NCBI GenBank assembly: GCA_031291325.1
Contig: JARLJG010000059.1
Coordinates: 35,473-99,472 of the forward strand
Reading direction: 5' to 3'
Origin: Burkholderiaceae bacterium
GTDB lineage: Bacteria; Pseudomonadota; Gammaproteobacteria; Burkholderiales; Burkholderiaceae_D
DNA: 64,000 nucleotides
The notes under the pieces were generated by a model that was not told where the DNA came from, searched no databases, and saw only the letters and a list, made by a program, of their open reading frames with translations. Position 1 is the stretch's first letter; the number at the start of each line of letters is the position of its first letter. Of the stretch, positions 18,797 to 27,460 are shown one piece after another. Made by a program: the position numbers and the translations under genes.

Positions 18797-21700
18797 CTAG
18801 GAAGGCGTTCCGTTGGTCGAATCGCGACCACTTCCCTGGGAAAGCGCCAACAACTGTTCAAATTCATCCAAAGGAACGGGGCGACTGTACAGGTATCCCT
18901 GGAACATGCGGCAGCCATGGCTTTCCAGGAACTGGCGCTGTTCTTCCTCCTCGACGCCCTCCGCGATCACCTCCAACGCCAGGCTTTTGCCCAGATTGAT
19001 GATCATCTTCGAGATAACCGCATCGTCCGGGTCGGTCAATACGCCTCGGACGAAGGATTGGTCGATTTTCAGCTGGGTCAGCGGCAATCTCTTGAGATAC
19101 GAAAGCGACGAGTATCCGGTGCCAAAATCGTCGAGCGAAAAACGGATGCCTTTTTCCCGCAGCGCTTTCATTTTGACGATCACGTCGTCGACATCGTCGA
19201 GCAGCAGACTCTCGGTCAATTCCAGCTTCAGCCTTTCGGGATTGACGCGGCTCTTATCGACGGCATTCAATACCTGTTCGACGAAATTCGCCTGCCGGAA
19301 TTGGCGCGAGCTGACATTGATCGCCAGCGTCAGATGTGCAGTCTCGGCGCGCTCGGCCCACGCGGCGAGTTGACGGCAAGCAGATTCGAGCACCCATGCG
19401 CCCAGCGGAAGAATCAACCCGGACTCTTCCGAAAACTGGATAAACTCGGACGGCGGCACCACACCGCGCAGCGGATGTCGCCAGCGCAGCAGCGCTTCGA
19501 CGCCGACAAACCTGCGGTCGACATCGACCTGCGGCTGGTAGTACAGCATGAATTGACTCTCTGTAATTCCCTTGCGTATGTCGGTTTCGAGGGCCGCGCG
19601 GTAGGATACGGCAGCCTGCATTGCCGCATCGAAAAACCGCAGCGCATTCCGCCCTGCGAGTTTCGCCTGGTACATGGCCAGGTCGGCCTGCTTGAGCAAC
19701 TCATCGACGGAAGTGGGCTGTTGACCAAACAAGGTGATCCCGATGCTCGCGGTGGAATGATGTTCCTTGTCCGCAGCCGAATGCGTGATATCGAGCGCCG
19801 CAAGAATCTTTTCGGCTACCCTTTCCGCCTGCGACGCGGCCTCTTGCTGGTCCTCGCTCAAGCCTTCGAGCACCACCACGAATTCGTCTCCGCCCAGCCG
19901 CGCCAAAGTATCGACGTTGCGCACGCAGCTTGCCAGAACCGGCGCAACCTTCCGCAATAGCAGGTCGCCCTGGTGATGCCCGCTGGTGTCGTTGAGCGTT
20001 TTGAAATTATCCAGATCGATGAACAATACGGCGCCCGTGCGCACGCTGCGCGCGCCCACGATAATCGCCTGCTGCAAACGCTCATGAAGCAGGCGACGGT
20101 TGGGCAGATTGGTGAGTGAATCGTAAAATGCCAGGTGTTTGATTTCCTCTTCCGATTTCTTGCGATCCCCGATATCGGTAATCGTGCTGACGTAGTCGGT
20201 TATTTTTCCATCGCCATCGCGGGTCGCCACCGATTGCCCGTATACCCAGACGACGGTCCCATCGGGTTGCACGACCCGATACTCCTGGCTGAAAGGGCGC
20301 TGCTCTGCATTGGCCGCATTCCACTCCGTTTCGACCTTCTGCCGGTCGTCGTCGTAGACGCGATCGCTCCATCCTTCGCCGGTCGCTTGATCCTGCGTCA
20401 GGCCCGAAATATCGCACCAGCGCTGATTGACGAATATGCATTTTTGATTTGCATCGCTGCGCATGATGCCGACAGGATTGACCAGGGCCAAGGTTTGAAA
20501 GAAGTTCTCGCTGGAGCGCAATTGCTGTTCGGTTTGATGATGCAAGGTGATATCGCGCGCGACTCCCAGCACACCGACCAGCTCACCGTCCGCGCTATAC
20601 ATCGGCGTCTTGATGGTTTCAAACAAGCCGCGATAATTGTCGGAGGCAAACGTAATCCACTCGTCGTTGACCGTCGGACGGCCTGCCGCCATCGCTTTGC
20701 GATCATGCTCGCGAAAGAAGTCGGCCAGTTCCTTGTCGACAAAATCGTAGTCCGTCTTGCCGACAATGTCTGCTTCCTTCGCGCCAAAGAACAGCTCGAA
20801 TCTTGGATTGCACGACAGATACACACCGTCCCTATCCTTGAGCCAAATCAGGTCCGGGATAGTGTTTACCAACGTATGCAGATGCAGGCGTTCCCGATTC
20901 AGCTGCATGGTCCGGTGCCGCACCTGGCGGCGCAGCGTGAAGCCCCACAGCATCAGCAAGCACCCCGCGAGCGACCCGATCAGCAAGGTATAGCCTAGAT
21001 AGCGGCGATACGGCGATTGACTAAACGGGATCCCCATCCACTTTTCGCGCAGTGCCTGCTGTTCTTTCGCGGTCATCGCCGAAAAACCGCGCGTCAGCAG
21101 ACTCATCGTCTTGACATCGCCTTTATGCACTGCGCGATGGAATTCACCGGAGTAGAGATTGAATGCCTTGTGGAATTTCGCCTCGGCGCTGTCACGATAC
21201 AGCAGATAATTTGCCGGCGGTTCATCGAGGCAAAATGCCTTGATCTTTCCCGCGATCGCGGCCTGCACCAGCGTTTCGTAGTTAGGGTAGCTTTCCAGAC
21301 TGTCGATGCCGGCGTCCTTCAACTTTCCGACGCAGGCGTCGCCGTCCTTTACCCCGACCAAAAAGCCGCGCAATGTTTCCGTGTCGGCAATCCCGCCGAT
21401 GTCGATATGGGTGTAGATCGATACCGGGATCTCGGCGTAAGGCGGAGTGAAATCGAGCGTCAGTTCTCGTTCGGGAGTCTGAAAGATCGTATCGATCACG
21501 TCGGCCCGCCCGCCAGCCATATTTGCCTTCGCTTTATCCCAGTCGGTCGCAAGGATTTCGACATGCACGCCGGTCTTCTTTTCCCATAGCTGCCAAACAT
21601 CGACCAGGTAGCCGTTCAGCACGCCGCTGGAGTCGCGGAAAATATACGGAGGGTAGTTGTCGTCCATCGCCACCCGCAAGGTGCCAGGATCGGCACTTGC

Positions 21701-21823
21701 AGCGACCGGCGCATCGGCGGCGTAGCAAGAAGACGAGTGGGCAATCGGAAGCAGCGCCAGTAGCCAAAGTGCAAACAAACGAACAAACTGATGCCGAAGC
21801 GAGTTTACGATTGAAATGTCCAT
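18797..21823 (-). CDS. Bifunctional c-di-GMP protein: SBP_bac_3 - PAS - PAS - GGDEF - EAL
   Basis: The protein is about 1008 residues from ATG 21823. It has a signal peptide ([17 protein letters not shown]), a periplasmic solute-binding domain ([14 protein letters not shown]...[10 protein letters not shown]), one membrane span near residues 285-305, two PAS domains, a GGDEF domain with an intact [12 protein letters not shown] site and an EAL domain with intact [21 protein letters not shown] and EGVEEEEQ. Both synthesis and breakdown of c-di-GMP are possible; which dominates cannot be told. The external domain should sense an amino acid or similar small ligand. A TTG at 21895 is an alternative start. 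Confidence 0.88.
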   Translation of the reverse strand: MDISIVNSLRHQFVRLFALWLLALLPIAHSSSCYAADAPVAASADPGTLRVAMDDNYPPYIFRDSSGVLNGYLVDVWQLWEKKTGVHVEILATDWDKAKANMAGGRADVIDTIFQTPERELTLDFTPPYAEIPVSIYTHIDIGGIADTETLRGFLVGVKDGDACVGKLKDAGIDSLESYPNYETLVQAAIAGKIKAFCLDEPPANYLLYRDSAEAKFHKAFNLYSGEFHRAVHKGDVKTMSLLTRGFSAMTAKEQQALREKWMGIPFSQSPYRRYLGYTLLIGSLAGCLLMLWGFTLRRQVRHRTMQLNRERLHLHTLVNTIPDLIWLKDRDGVYLSCNPRFELFFGAKEADIVGKTDYDFVDKELADFFREHDRKAMAAGRPTVNDEWITFASDNYRGLFETIKTPMYSADGELVGVLGVARDITLHHQTEQQLRSSENFFQTLALVNPVGIMRSDANQKCIFVNQRWCDISGLTQDQATGEGWSDRVYDDDRQKVETEWNAANAEQRPFSQEYRVVQPDGTVVWVYGQSVATRDGDGKITDYVSTITDIGDRKKSEEEIKHLAFYDSLTNLPNRRLLHERLQQAIIVGARSVRTGAVLFIDLDNFKTLNDTSGHHQGDLLLRKVAPVLASCVRNVDTLARLGGDEFVVVLEGLSEDQQEAASQAERVAEKILAALDITHSAADKEHHSTASIGITLFGQQPTSVDELLKQADLAMYQAKLAGRNALRFFDAAMQAAVSYRAALETDIRKGITESQFMLYYQPQVDVDRRFVGVEALLRWRHPLRGVVPPSEFIQFSEESGLILPLGAWVLESACRQLAAWAERAETAHLTLAINVSSRQFRQANFVEQVLNAVDKSRVNPERLKLELTESLLLDDVDDVIVKMKALREKGIRFSLDDFGTGYSSLSYLKRLPLTQLKIDQSFVRGVLTDPDDAVISKMIINLGKSLALEVIAEGVEEEEQRQFLESHGCRMFQGYLYSRPVPLDEFEQLLALSQGSGRDSTNGTPS

Positions 21824-22029
21824 CAAATTTTTGCGGCGCGCACCAGTTTCTTGAACCAAGAGCAATCGACTTGCCGATTGCCCACATGTTTTCAAATAGT
21901 AGCGCGGTTCATCAGATCAAGATCGAGATTTTGCTTGCCGTCGCTGCATTTGTTGCCAAACAGCATTGCAACCGACGGCTAAGACGGTGTGATGCGGATG
22001 GCTGGCAGGCAATGACGTACGAATTTCGG

Positions 22030-22062
22030 CCAACATATCAACTTGAAAAGTTGATATGTTGG
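22030..22062. repeat. 15-bp perfect inverted repeat
   Basis: CCAACATATCAACTT (22030-22044) and AAGTTGATATGTTGG (22048-22062) flank the loop GAA, and ATTTCGG occurs on both outer sides. There is no T run on either strand, so it is not an obvious terminator. It could be an operator or the relic of a palindromic element. Confidence 0.8.
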
Positions 22063-22339
22063 CATTTCGGCGTCCGCTTCGACGCAAATACTTAGATGTT
22101 TGAGTCTGAAGACAATTGCTGCTTCACATGGACAAGCAAGGGGAAGCACGACGAGCCAACGGCAGGAAAAGGGATTCGATCATCCCGGCCGCCATTTCGC
22201 TTGCAAGCGAAATGTTGTTGACCGGTGGATGGGGTAAATTGGATTTCAGCCCGATTACGCCAGAATATCGCGCGTCATTCTCCCGTCTCGATCAAACTAG
22301 ACCTCGTCAATGCCATAGAGGTGCGACCGGCACACGACA

Positions 22340-22358
22340 GGGGACGAACCACGATTTT
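22340..22358 (+). repeat. Left copy of repeat bracketing the phosphoribosyltransferase cassette
   Basis: GGGGACGAACCACGATTTT matches 23321-23339 in 17 of 19 positions, in the same orientation. The preceding bases (GGTGCGACCGGCAC) resemble the GGTGTCCGG before the other copy. Repeats of this general form are common between genes in betaproteobacteria (from memory, not checked). Confidence 0.6.
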
Positions 22359-22402
22359 GCAATAGCGGTCGGCCCTCTATGCCCTTTGGTATGCCAATGA
22401 TT

Positions 22403-22576
22403 TCAGGCTCGTTTGAGTGCGAAAATTGCCCTGTCTGCAATGCTTTTCTTGGTTTTTCGCAAATCGTCAATTTCGCTTTTCGTGAGCATACGGGGCTGCG
22501 ACAAACCGCCGATTGCTTTCGCGCTAGGCAATCGAACAATAAATTGCCCGGCTTTCGTGTCACGCTTGATCGTCAG
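22403..22576 (-). CDS. Small protein of unknown function downstream of phosphoribosyltransferase
   Basis: From ATG 22576 this would be a 57-residue basic protein (MLTIKRDTKAGQ ... ALKRA) overlapping the phosphoribosyltransferase stop by 17 bases, as expected for coupled genes. The frame is open up to ATG 22702 (99 residues), but that start would overlap the conserved C-terminus of the upstream enzyme by 140 bases. Neither start has a strong ribosome binding site, although GAGAG precedes 22702. I recognise no family. The Lys/Arg-rich C-terminal half (LTKSEIDDLRKTKKSIADRA) looks helical and might bind nucleic acid. Confidence 0.45.
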   Translation of the reverse strand: MTIKRDTKAGQFIVRLPSAKAIGGLSQPRMLTKSEIDDLRKTKKSIADRAIFALKRA

Positions 22577-23279
22577 CATTTTCAATACGAGTTCGGATTG
22601 TGTCGGTATCTTCCGTGTTGATAAGGTATCGTGCTTCCGAAGCGCTGAGGGAGTCGAAACCGAAGCCGAAACGTCGTTGCCACCAGTTTTCGATTTGTCC
22701 ATGTTTTGCTCTCAGTTCGTTAAGTCGATCAGTTGACAAAGCCAGTATCGCAGAATATGGCTTGCCGGTCAAAACCGTCGCGCCAATGACAATGCCATGT
22801 TGTTGCAGGATATGACCGCGCAGATTTGCAATCGTTCCGCCTTGGCCGATGAAGTCGTCGACTATTATGTAATTGCGACCGTGTTCAATTTCGCCTTCAA
22901 AAATTGCTTGTCGCGAGAGTCGAGCGAAGCCGCCTGCACCGGTGTGGTTGACAACATTCGCTTGTACGACTAACTCTTCAAGCTCCCAATTTGTCGCGTA
23001 TGCAAGAAAATCCGCAAGCACTTCAGGTATGGCATTTACACCAATTGCCTCTTCGGCGTGAACACTGATTAAAACAGGGTTCTTTCCTGTGCCGAATGCT
23101 TCAAGTTGGCGAACGACCTCCACGTTAATTGTTTCCGCTACAAGGCTGACCGCAGCGCCGATATCGCCGGCCTTCGCCTGCGCGTAAGAGGAGTGTTTTT
23201 TCACGGTGGACTCATCCGCATGAATCCACACATTGGGAAAACTATTTGCCCAAGGGCCGCGAAACGGTTTTGTATGCAT
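22560..23279 (-). CDS. Phosphoribosyltransferase-fold protein
   Basis: The 239-residue protein has the PRPP-binding motif YIIVDDFIGQGGTIANLRGH (about residues 137-156) of type I phosphoribosyltransferases. The N-terminal FRGPWANSFPNVWIHADES and the C-terminal ENWWQRRFGFGFDSLSASEA blocks look like those of a distinct family of uncharacterised phosphoribosyltransferases rather than of known purine or pyrimidine salvage enzymes. GTGAAGAAAA precedes the ATG. Its base composition is lower in GC than the flanking housekeeping genes, and it sits with a small protein between two similar repeats, which suggests an accessory cassette. The substrate is unknown; the motif could also serve PRPP or nucleotide sensing. 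Confidence 0.75.
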   Translation of the reverse strand: MHTKPFRGPWANSFPNVWIHADESTVKKHSSYAQAKAGDIGAAVSLVAETINVEVVRQLEAFGTGKNPVLISVHAEEAIGVNAIPEVLADFLAYATNWELEELVVQANVVNHTGAGGFARLSRQAIFEGEIEHGRNYIIVDDFIGQGGTIANLRGHILQQHGIVIGATVLTGKPYSAILALSTDRLNELRAKHGQIENWWQRRFGFGFDSLSASEARYLINTEDTDTIRTRIENADDQA

Positions 23280-23320
23280 TTTTCTTCACTGGTGTCCGGT
23301 TAAATATCGAGACCGAAAAC

Positions 23321-23339
23321 GGGGACGAATTACGATTTT
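23321..23339 (+). repeat. Right copy of repeat bracketing the phosphoribosyltransferase cassette
   Basis: GGGGACGAATTACGATTTT differs from the left copy at 22340-22358 at two positions and lies in direct orientation. It is placed between the cassette and the tmRNA gene. Confidence 0.6.
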
Positions 23340-23478
23340 ACGCGGTGCAAAACTTGAAAATTAAGATTCGACAAAATTGCCCCTAGCTTCGATGGCCCAT
23401 CAATTGCTTGCGCAGTATAGTCGGGCAGTCGCCCCCTTGCCAGCATGCCGCCGGCTTGATTCCTGAGACAACACAAAA

Positions 23479-23506
23479 TAAAAAAGCCACCGCAAGGGTG
23501 GCTTTC
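23479..23506 (-). terminator. Rho-independent terminator of ssrA
   Basis: On the minus strand AAAGCCACC-CTTG-CGGTGGCTTTTTTATTTT forms a strong stem followed by a T run, starting 7 bases after the tmRNA 3' CCA. Confidence 0.92.
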
Positions 23507-23512
23507 ATATTT

Positions 23513-23874
23513 TGGTGGAGGCGGCGGGAATCGAACCCGCGTCCAGAAGTACTCTACAGACAGTTCTACATACTTAGTGCTGTCATTTAATTTAATCCGG
23601 CCAACGCGGACGCACACGCTGTGGCAAGACGAGTCACCTTAAGTTTAGCGCTGACCAAGTGACCCGGCTTTGCGCGATTCCCTGTGAATGACTCTACTGC
23701 TGTTGCCAGCCCACCCCAGGGAAGAGATGGTGTAGAGCTAGACAGCAATTAAGCTGCTAGTGCGTACGAGTTATCGTTTGCAGTTATGTTTTTTCCGGTT
23801 GTATTTACGAGGTGACCAGCCCTCGGTATGCCCTGCGCCGCTTTGCAACCCCTGTCGAAACCAGGTCGCCCCCA
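23513..23874 (-). ncRNA. ssrA: Transfer-messenger RNA (tmRNA)
   Basis: The 5' end GGGGGCGACCTGGTTTCGAC pairs with the 3' end CGCCTCC-ACCA, and the T arm GGTTCGATTCCC is intact; the CCA is encoded. The total length is about 362 nt, normal for one-piece tmRNA. The tag reading frame at 23749-23781 encodes ANDNSYALAA followed by TAA, ending in the ALAA degron recognised by ClpXP-type proteases. tmRNA rescues stalled ribosomes with SmpB, which is not in the window. The ends of the tRNA-like domain fix the coordinates well. Confidence 0.97.
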
Positions 23875-23955
23875 TAAGCAGTTGTTACATTGTAGCTTAT
23901 AAGTGGGGCTGGCGGCGCGCTTATCAAGAGCGGACAGCGATTCTTTCGGGGCGCT

Positions 23956-24615
23956 TCAGGACGGCAGAAAGTTGACTAAATGCAATGGCGATTCGGCCAG
24001 CGCGTCGGCGCCCCAGCTTAGCGGTTCTGTTTGGCCGCCATAGCCCCATCCGGCGGCGACGGTGGCCATGCCGGCGGCTTGGCCGGCCTGGATGTCGCGC
24101 AGGTCGTCGCCGACGTACCAGCAGTCTTGCGGCGCGAGGCTCAGGCGGCGGGCGGCTTCCAATAGCGGCGCCGGGTGCGGTTTGGAGTGCGGCGTGGTGT
24201 CGCCGGAAATCACGCAGCCGGCCCGGTGCAGGCCGATTTGCGGCACCAGCGCGTCGGTGTAGCGGGCAGCCTTGTTGGTGACGATGCCCCACGGCAAGCC
24301 GATTGCCTGCAAGTGGTCCAGCAGAGCCTGGATGCCGTCGAACAGGCGGCTTTCCAGCGCCAGATTGGCTTCGTAGCTTTCCAGGAAGGCGACACGCAAC
24401 GCTTCATAGTCTACATCGCCGGGTTGCAGGCCGAAAGCAGCGCCGATCAAGCCGCGCGCGCCGGACGAGGCATGCGGGCGCAGCAGATGAAACGGCGTCG
24501 GTTCCAGGCCGCGCTGGCGGCGCAGCCGGTTGACGGCGCCGGCCAGGTCGGGTGCGGTATCGGCTAGCGTGCCGTCAAGGTCGAACAGGATGGCGCGGGG
24601 GGCTGCTAACGGCAT
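23956..24615 (-). CDS. gph: Phosphoglycolate phosphatase (HAD family)
   Basis: The 219-residue protein begins with HAD motif I FDLDGTLADTAPDL, and has motif II/III residues in WGIVTNKAARYT and SKPHPAPLLEAA, and motif IV YVGDDLRDIQAGQAAGM. It removes phosphate from 2-phosphoglycolate formed by DNA repair or oxygenase side reactions. It follows ubiG by 22 bases, the usual ompA-ubiG-gph order in Burkholderiales. Other HAD phosphatase substrates are possible, but the synteny supports Gph. Confidence 0.9.
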   Translation of the reverse strand: MPLAAPRAILFDLDGTLADTAPDLAGAVNRLRRQRGLEPTPFHLLRPHASSGARGLIGAAFGLQPGDVDYEALRVAFLESYEANLALESRLFDGIQALLDHLQAIGLPWGIVTNKAARYTDALVPQIGLHRAGCVISGDTTPHSKPHPAPLLEAARRLSLAPQDCWYVGDDLRDIQAGQAAGMATVAAGWGYGGQTEPLSWGADALAESPLHLVNFLPS

Positions 24616-24637
24616 GGGCGGTGTCGGGTCGATTTGC

Positions 24638-25333
24638 TTATTCTGGACGGGTGGCGGCGAGCAGGTAGTTGACGCTGGTGTCTTGATTCAACGAGTACAT
24701 TTGCGTGAGCGGGTTGTAGCCCATGCCTTTGAGCGCATCGACCGTCAAGCCGGCATTGCGCACGTATTGCGCCAGTTCGGCGGGGGTGACGAATTTGCCG
24801 TAGTCGTGCGTGCCTTTGGGCAGCAGGCGCAGCAGGTATTCGGCGCCGATCACCGCGAACAGGTAAGACTTGGGGTTGCGGTTGAGCGTCGAGAAGAATA
24901 CGTGGCCGCCCGGTTTGACCAGCGTCGCGCAGGCCTGCACGATGGCGGCAGGGTCGGGCACATGCTCCAGCATTTCCATGCAGGTGACGACGTCGAAGCT
25001 GGCCGGTTCGCGCGCTGCCAGCGCTTCGGCGGCGATCAGTTCGTAGCGGATCGCGATGCCGGTTTCCAGGCTGTGCAGATCGGCGACTTTCAGCGCTTTT
25101 TCACCGAGGTCGATGCCGGTGACATCGGCGCCGCGTTGCGCCATGCTTTCGGACAGGATGCCGCCGCCGCAGCCGATGTCGAGCACCTTCTTGCCGCGCA
25201 AGGGCGCGCGCGCGTTGATCCATTCGAGGCGCAACGGGTTGATTTCGTGAAGAGGGCGGAACTCGGAGCTGGGGTCCCACCAGCGATGTGCAAGGTCGCT
25301 GAATTTTTGCAGTTCTATCGGGTCGGCATTCAT
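24638..25333 (-). CDS. ubiG: Ubiquinone biosynthesis O-methyltransferase UbiG
   Basis: The 231-residue protein has the SAM-binding motif [20 protein letters not shown] and the UbiG-specific [20 protein letters not shown] at the N-terminus. It performs both O-methylation steps of ubiquinone synthesis. The ATG at 25333 matches the start of homologues; the frame is open 25 codons further upstream without similarity. The ribosome binding site is poor. It lies between ompA (upstream, with a terminator) and gph. Confidence 0.95.
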   Translation of the reverse strand: MNADPIELQKFSDLAHRWWDPSSEFRPLHEINPLRLEWINARAPLRGKKVLDIGCGGGILSESMAQRGADVTGIDLGEKALKVADLHSLETGIAIRYELIAAEALAAREPASFDVVTCMEMLEHVPDPAAIVQACATLVKPGGHVFFSTLNRNPKSYLFAVIGAEYLLRLLPKGTHDYGKFVTPAELAQYVRNAGLTVDALKGMGYNPLTQMYSLNQDTSVNYLLAATRPE

Positions 25334-25413
25334 AGGGTGAATGATACCCCTAAATTTGCATTTCTTGATGTCCAGGCGCCGTTTGCCATGCAGATGCAAA
25401 TTGCGCAAGGGCG

Positions 25414-25442
25414 AAAAAAAACCCCGCCGTAGCGGGGTTTTC
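25414..25442 (-). terminator. Rho-independent terminator of ompA
   Basis: On the minus strand AAAACCCCGC-TACG-GCGGGGTTTTTTTTCG forms a stem with a long T run, 17 bases after the ompA stop. It should separate ompA transcription from ubiG-gph. Confidence 0.92.
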
Positions 25443-25458
25443 CGGATCTGGCGAAAAA

Positions 25459-26115
25459 TTATTGAGCGGTGCGGGTACCGACCACTTCGATTTCAACGCG
25501 ACGGTTCTTGGCGCGGCCTTCGGCTGTCTTGTTGTCGGCGATTGGCTGTTTCTTGCCTTTGCCTTCGGTGTAGACGCGGTTGGCTTCGACGCCCTTGGAG
25601 ATCAAGTATGCCTTGACTGCTTCAGCGCGGCGCACCGACAATTTTTGGTTGTAGGCATCGCTACCGATGGCGTCAGTATGACCGACGGCGATGATCACTT
25701 CCAGATTGATTGCGGACAGCTTGGAGGTCAGGTCGTCCAGCTTGGCTTTGCCTTCAGGTTTCAGCACGGATTTGTCGAAGTCGAAGAATGCATCGGCTGC
25801 GAACGTGACTTTTTCTGCAGTCGGAACCGGAGCGGCCTTCGCTGCAGGAGCAGGAGCTGGCGCCGGTGCTGGTGCCGGAGCAGGCGCTGGAGCGGCTTCC
25901 TTCGTGGCAATTGCGCCATCGCAGCCGGCTACTGCGTCAGCCGGCGTCCAGTAATTGGTATGCCAGCACAGGCCGAATGCGCTGCGTGCGATCGTGCCAT
26001 TGCTAGCTTGCACGTAGGCGCTGTAAGGAGTCGGTGCCTTGATGTCATCAGCTTGGGCGGCAAACGTAATAAATGCGGCAGATGCAGCAATGGCCAATTT
26101 TGCAAAAGTATTCAT
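25459..26115 (-). CDS. ompA: OmpA family outer membrane protein
   Basis: The 218-residue precursor has a Sec signal peptide ([12 protein letters not shown]), a short Cys-containing N-terminal domain ([31 protein letters not shown]), an Ala-Pro repeat linker and a C-terminal OmpA peptidoglycan-binding domain ([28 protein letters not shown]). AGAGGATAAA precedes ATG 26115. It has no eight-stranded barrel of the E. coli type, so it is probably a periplasmic/outer-membrane-associated peptidoglycan anchor, as in other betaproteobacteria. A paralogue lies immediately upstream. Confidence 0.92.
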   Translation of the reverse strand: MNTFAKLAIAASAAFITFAAQADDIKAPTPYSAYVQASNGTIARSAFGLCWHTNYWTPADAVAGCDGAIATKEAAPAPAPAPAPAPAPAPAAKAAPVPTAEKVTFAADAFFDFDKSVLKPEGKAKLDDLTSKLSAINLEVIIAVGHTDAIGSDAYNQKLSVRRAEAVKAYLISKGVEANRVYTEGKGKKQPIADNKTAEGRAKNRRVEIEVVGTRTAQ

Positions 26116-26389
26116 GTTTTTATCCTCTTTGTTCAGATATCCGCAGACAGGCTGCACGAAAATGGGCAACTTAAAAGTTGTATGGTATCACTTGTTTGAA
26201 GTCGATAGATAACAAATTAGTTACAAGCGACTAGGTGACAGCTCCCCGCCATTTTGCCACAGGCGCACCGACGAAGCGGGTTGCCAAATCGGCTAAACGG
26301 AGTTTTTAATATATTGTGGTGCATTTGCAACGAATATTTTCAGAATTTGACAATTGAAACGCCTCATTTCAGGGCATGCCATTGTAACG

Positions 26390-27073
26390 CTAGTGCGCTA
26401 CGCCGCGCACCTCGATTTCAACGCGCCGGTTCGGTGCCAGGCAATTGATCAATTTTCTGAGGATCGTCATGCCGTCGCAGTTCTGCAGTGCTCCTTGTTT
26501 GCCCCTGCCGCGCGCTTCGATCAAATCGTTGACGCCACTTTGTTTCAGATAGTCGGCGACCGCGACCGCGCGTTTTTCGGACAGGGCCTGATTATGGGCG
26601 TCGGACCCCAGCCGGTCGGTGTAGCCGTTGACGACGATACTGTCGACGCGCGTGCATGTGGCGAGTTTGCTGCGAAATTGTGCATCGATCCGCACTTTTG
26701 CGGCATTGGTCAGTGTGGCGCTATTGAATCCGAAAGTTTGATCGCTTTCCAGCGAGAAACTGAAATCACAGTGCTTAAGAGGCGCAATCATGGGCGCTGT
26801 GCTGTAGTTTGGTGGTGTAGGGGCTTGTTGCACGATGGGCGGTGCGGTTACATTGACGACAGGCGGAGCCAGTTCGCCATCGCAACCCAGGACCGCGTCG
26901 GCAGGCGTCCAATAACTGGTGCGCCAGCAAAACCCGGAACTGCTGCGGACGATCACGCCACGCCCATCTTGTACGTAAGCACTATTTGGAGCCCTGGCTT
27001 TCACGTCAGTTGTTGTTTGGGCAACTGCGGTGCCCATAAGTGCGAAGGCAATGATAAGGGCGATTTTTTTCAT
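26390..27073 (-). CDS. Second OmpA-like protein (paralogue of the adjacent ompA)
   Basis: The 227-residue precursor has a signal peptide (IIAFALMGTAVAQTTT), the same Cys-containing N-terminal domain as its neighbour (NSAYVQDGRGVIVRSSSGFC, WTPADAVLGCDGE), a Pro-rich linker and an OmpA C-terminal domain ([28 protein letters not shown]). Two extra cysteines (LQNCDG, INCLAP) occur in the C-terminal domain. AGAGAAAAC precedes the ATG. The shared N-terminal block indicates tandem duplication followed by strong divergence; its linker is not the Ala-Pro run of ompA. Confidence 0.85.
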   Translation of the reverse strand: MKKIALIIAFALMGTAVAQTTTDVKARAPNSAYVQDGRGVIVRSSSGFCWRTSYWTPADAVLGCDGELAPPVVNVTAPPIVQQAPTPPNYSTAPMIAPLKHCDFSFSLESDQTFGFNSATLTNAAKVRIDAQFRSKLATCTRVDSIVVNGYTDRLGSDAHNQALSEKRAVAVADYLKQSGVNDLIEARGRGKQGALQNCDGMTILRKLINCLAPNRRVEIEVRGVAH

Positions 27074-27139
27074 GTTTTCTCTGAAGGCGCGAAAAAAGCG
27101 CGGAAAGAGAATTGTTATTCAATTCTCAACCGGCATTTA

Positions 27140-27263
27140 AAGGGTATCTCTAAAAAATGGCAAAAGCGTTCAAGGTCGCGGCGAGGAGCGAACATGTACG
27201 CAGGTGCATAGAGCACCGCAGACGCGAGATTGGGCGCTTTTGGCAATTTTTAGAGGTGTCCTT
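27140..27263. repeat. MITE-like structured repeat upstream of gyrA
   Basis: A 29-base left end (27140-27168) and a 29-base right end (27235-27263) are imperfect inverted repeats: they share CTCTAAAAA/TTTTTAGAG and CAAAAGCG/CGCTTTTG, and several mismatches are G-U compatible. The 66-base interior has no open frame. The right-end sequence AATTTTTAGAGGTG recurs at 45476-45489. The form fits a non-autonomous palindromic element or a structured RNA. Confidence 0.65.
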
Positions 27264-27404
27264 AATATAATACCGCGCATATTAACGCTATTGCATCGTT
27301 TTTGACAGCGCCCCGGCCATTCAAACCGGAAGAGTATGTGTCCGGCGTGTTAAAATTACCGATTCAACGCTCCCTGCGTCTGCGGGGAGTAAGGATGTGT
27401 TTTT

Positions 27405-27428
27405 TGCAATATCCTTTGCAATATCCTT
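27405..27428. repeat. 12-bp tandem duplication in the gyrA leader
   Basis: TGCAATATCCTT is repeated exactly, head to tail, 33 bases before the gyrA ATG. A hairpin CTCCCTGC-GTCT-GCGGGGAG precedes it. Confidence 0.75.
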
Positions 27429-27460
27429 GTTAACCTCTGTTACCGACCGCCGAACCGCCA

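Larger units (their letters stand above)
21824..22402. other. Intergenic region with a perfect palindrome, no gene recognised
   Basis: About 580 bases lie between the GGDEF-EAL gene and the small cassette protein. The base composition is lower in GC than neighbouring genes. The only strong structures are the 15-bp inverted repeat at 22030-22062 and the repeat copy at 22340-22358. Open frames here show no protein-like features. Confidence 0.5.

Noticed and set aside
22116..22400. 94-codon frame left of the phosphoribosyltransferase cassette
   Set aside because: It runs through the repeat copy at 22340-22358 and shows no protein-like composition.
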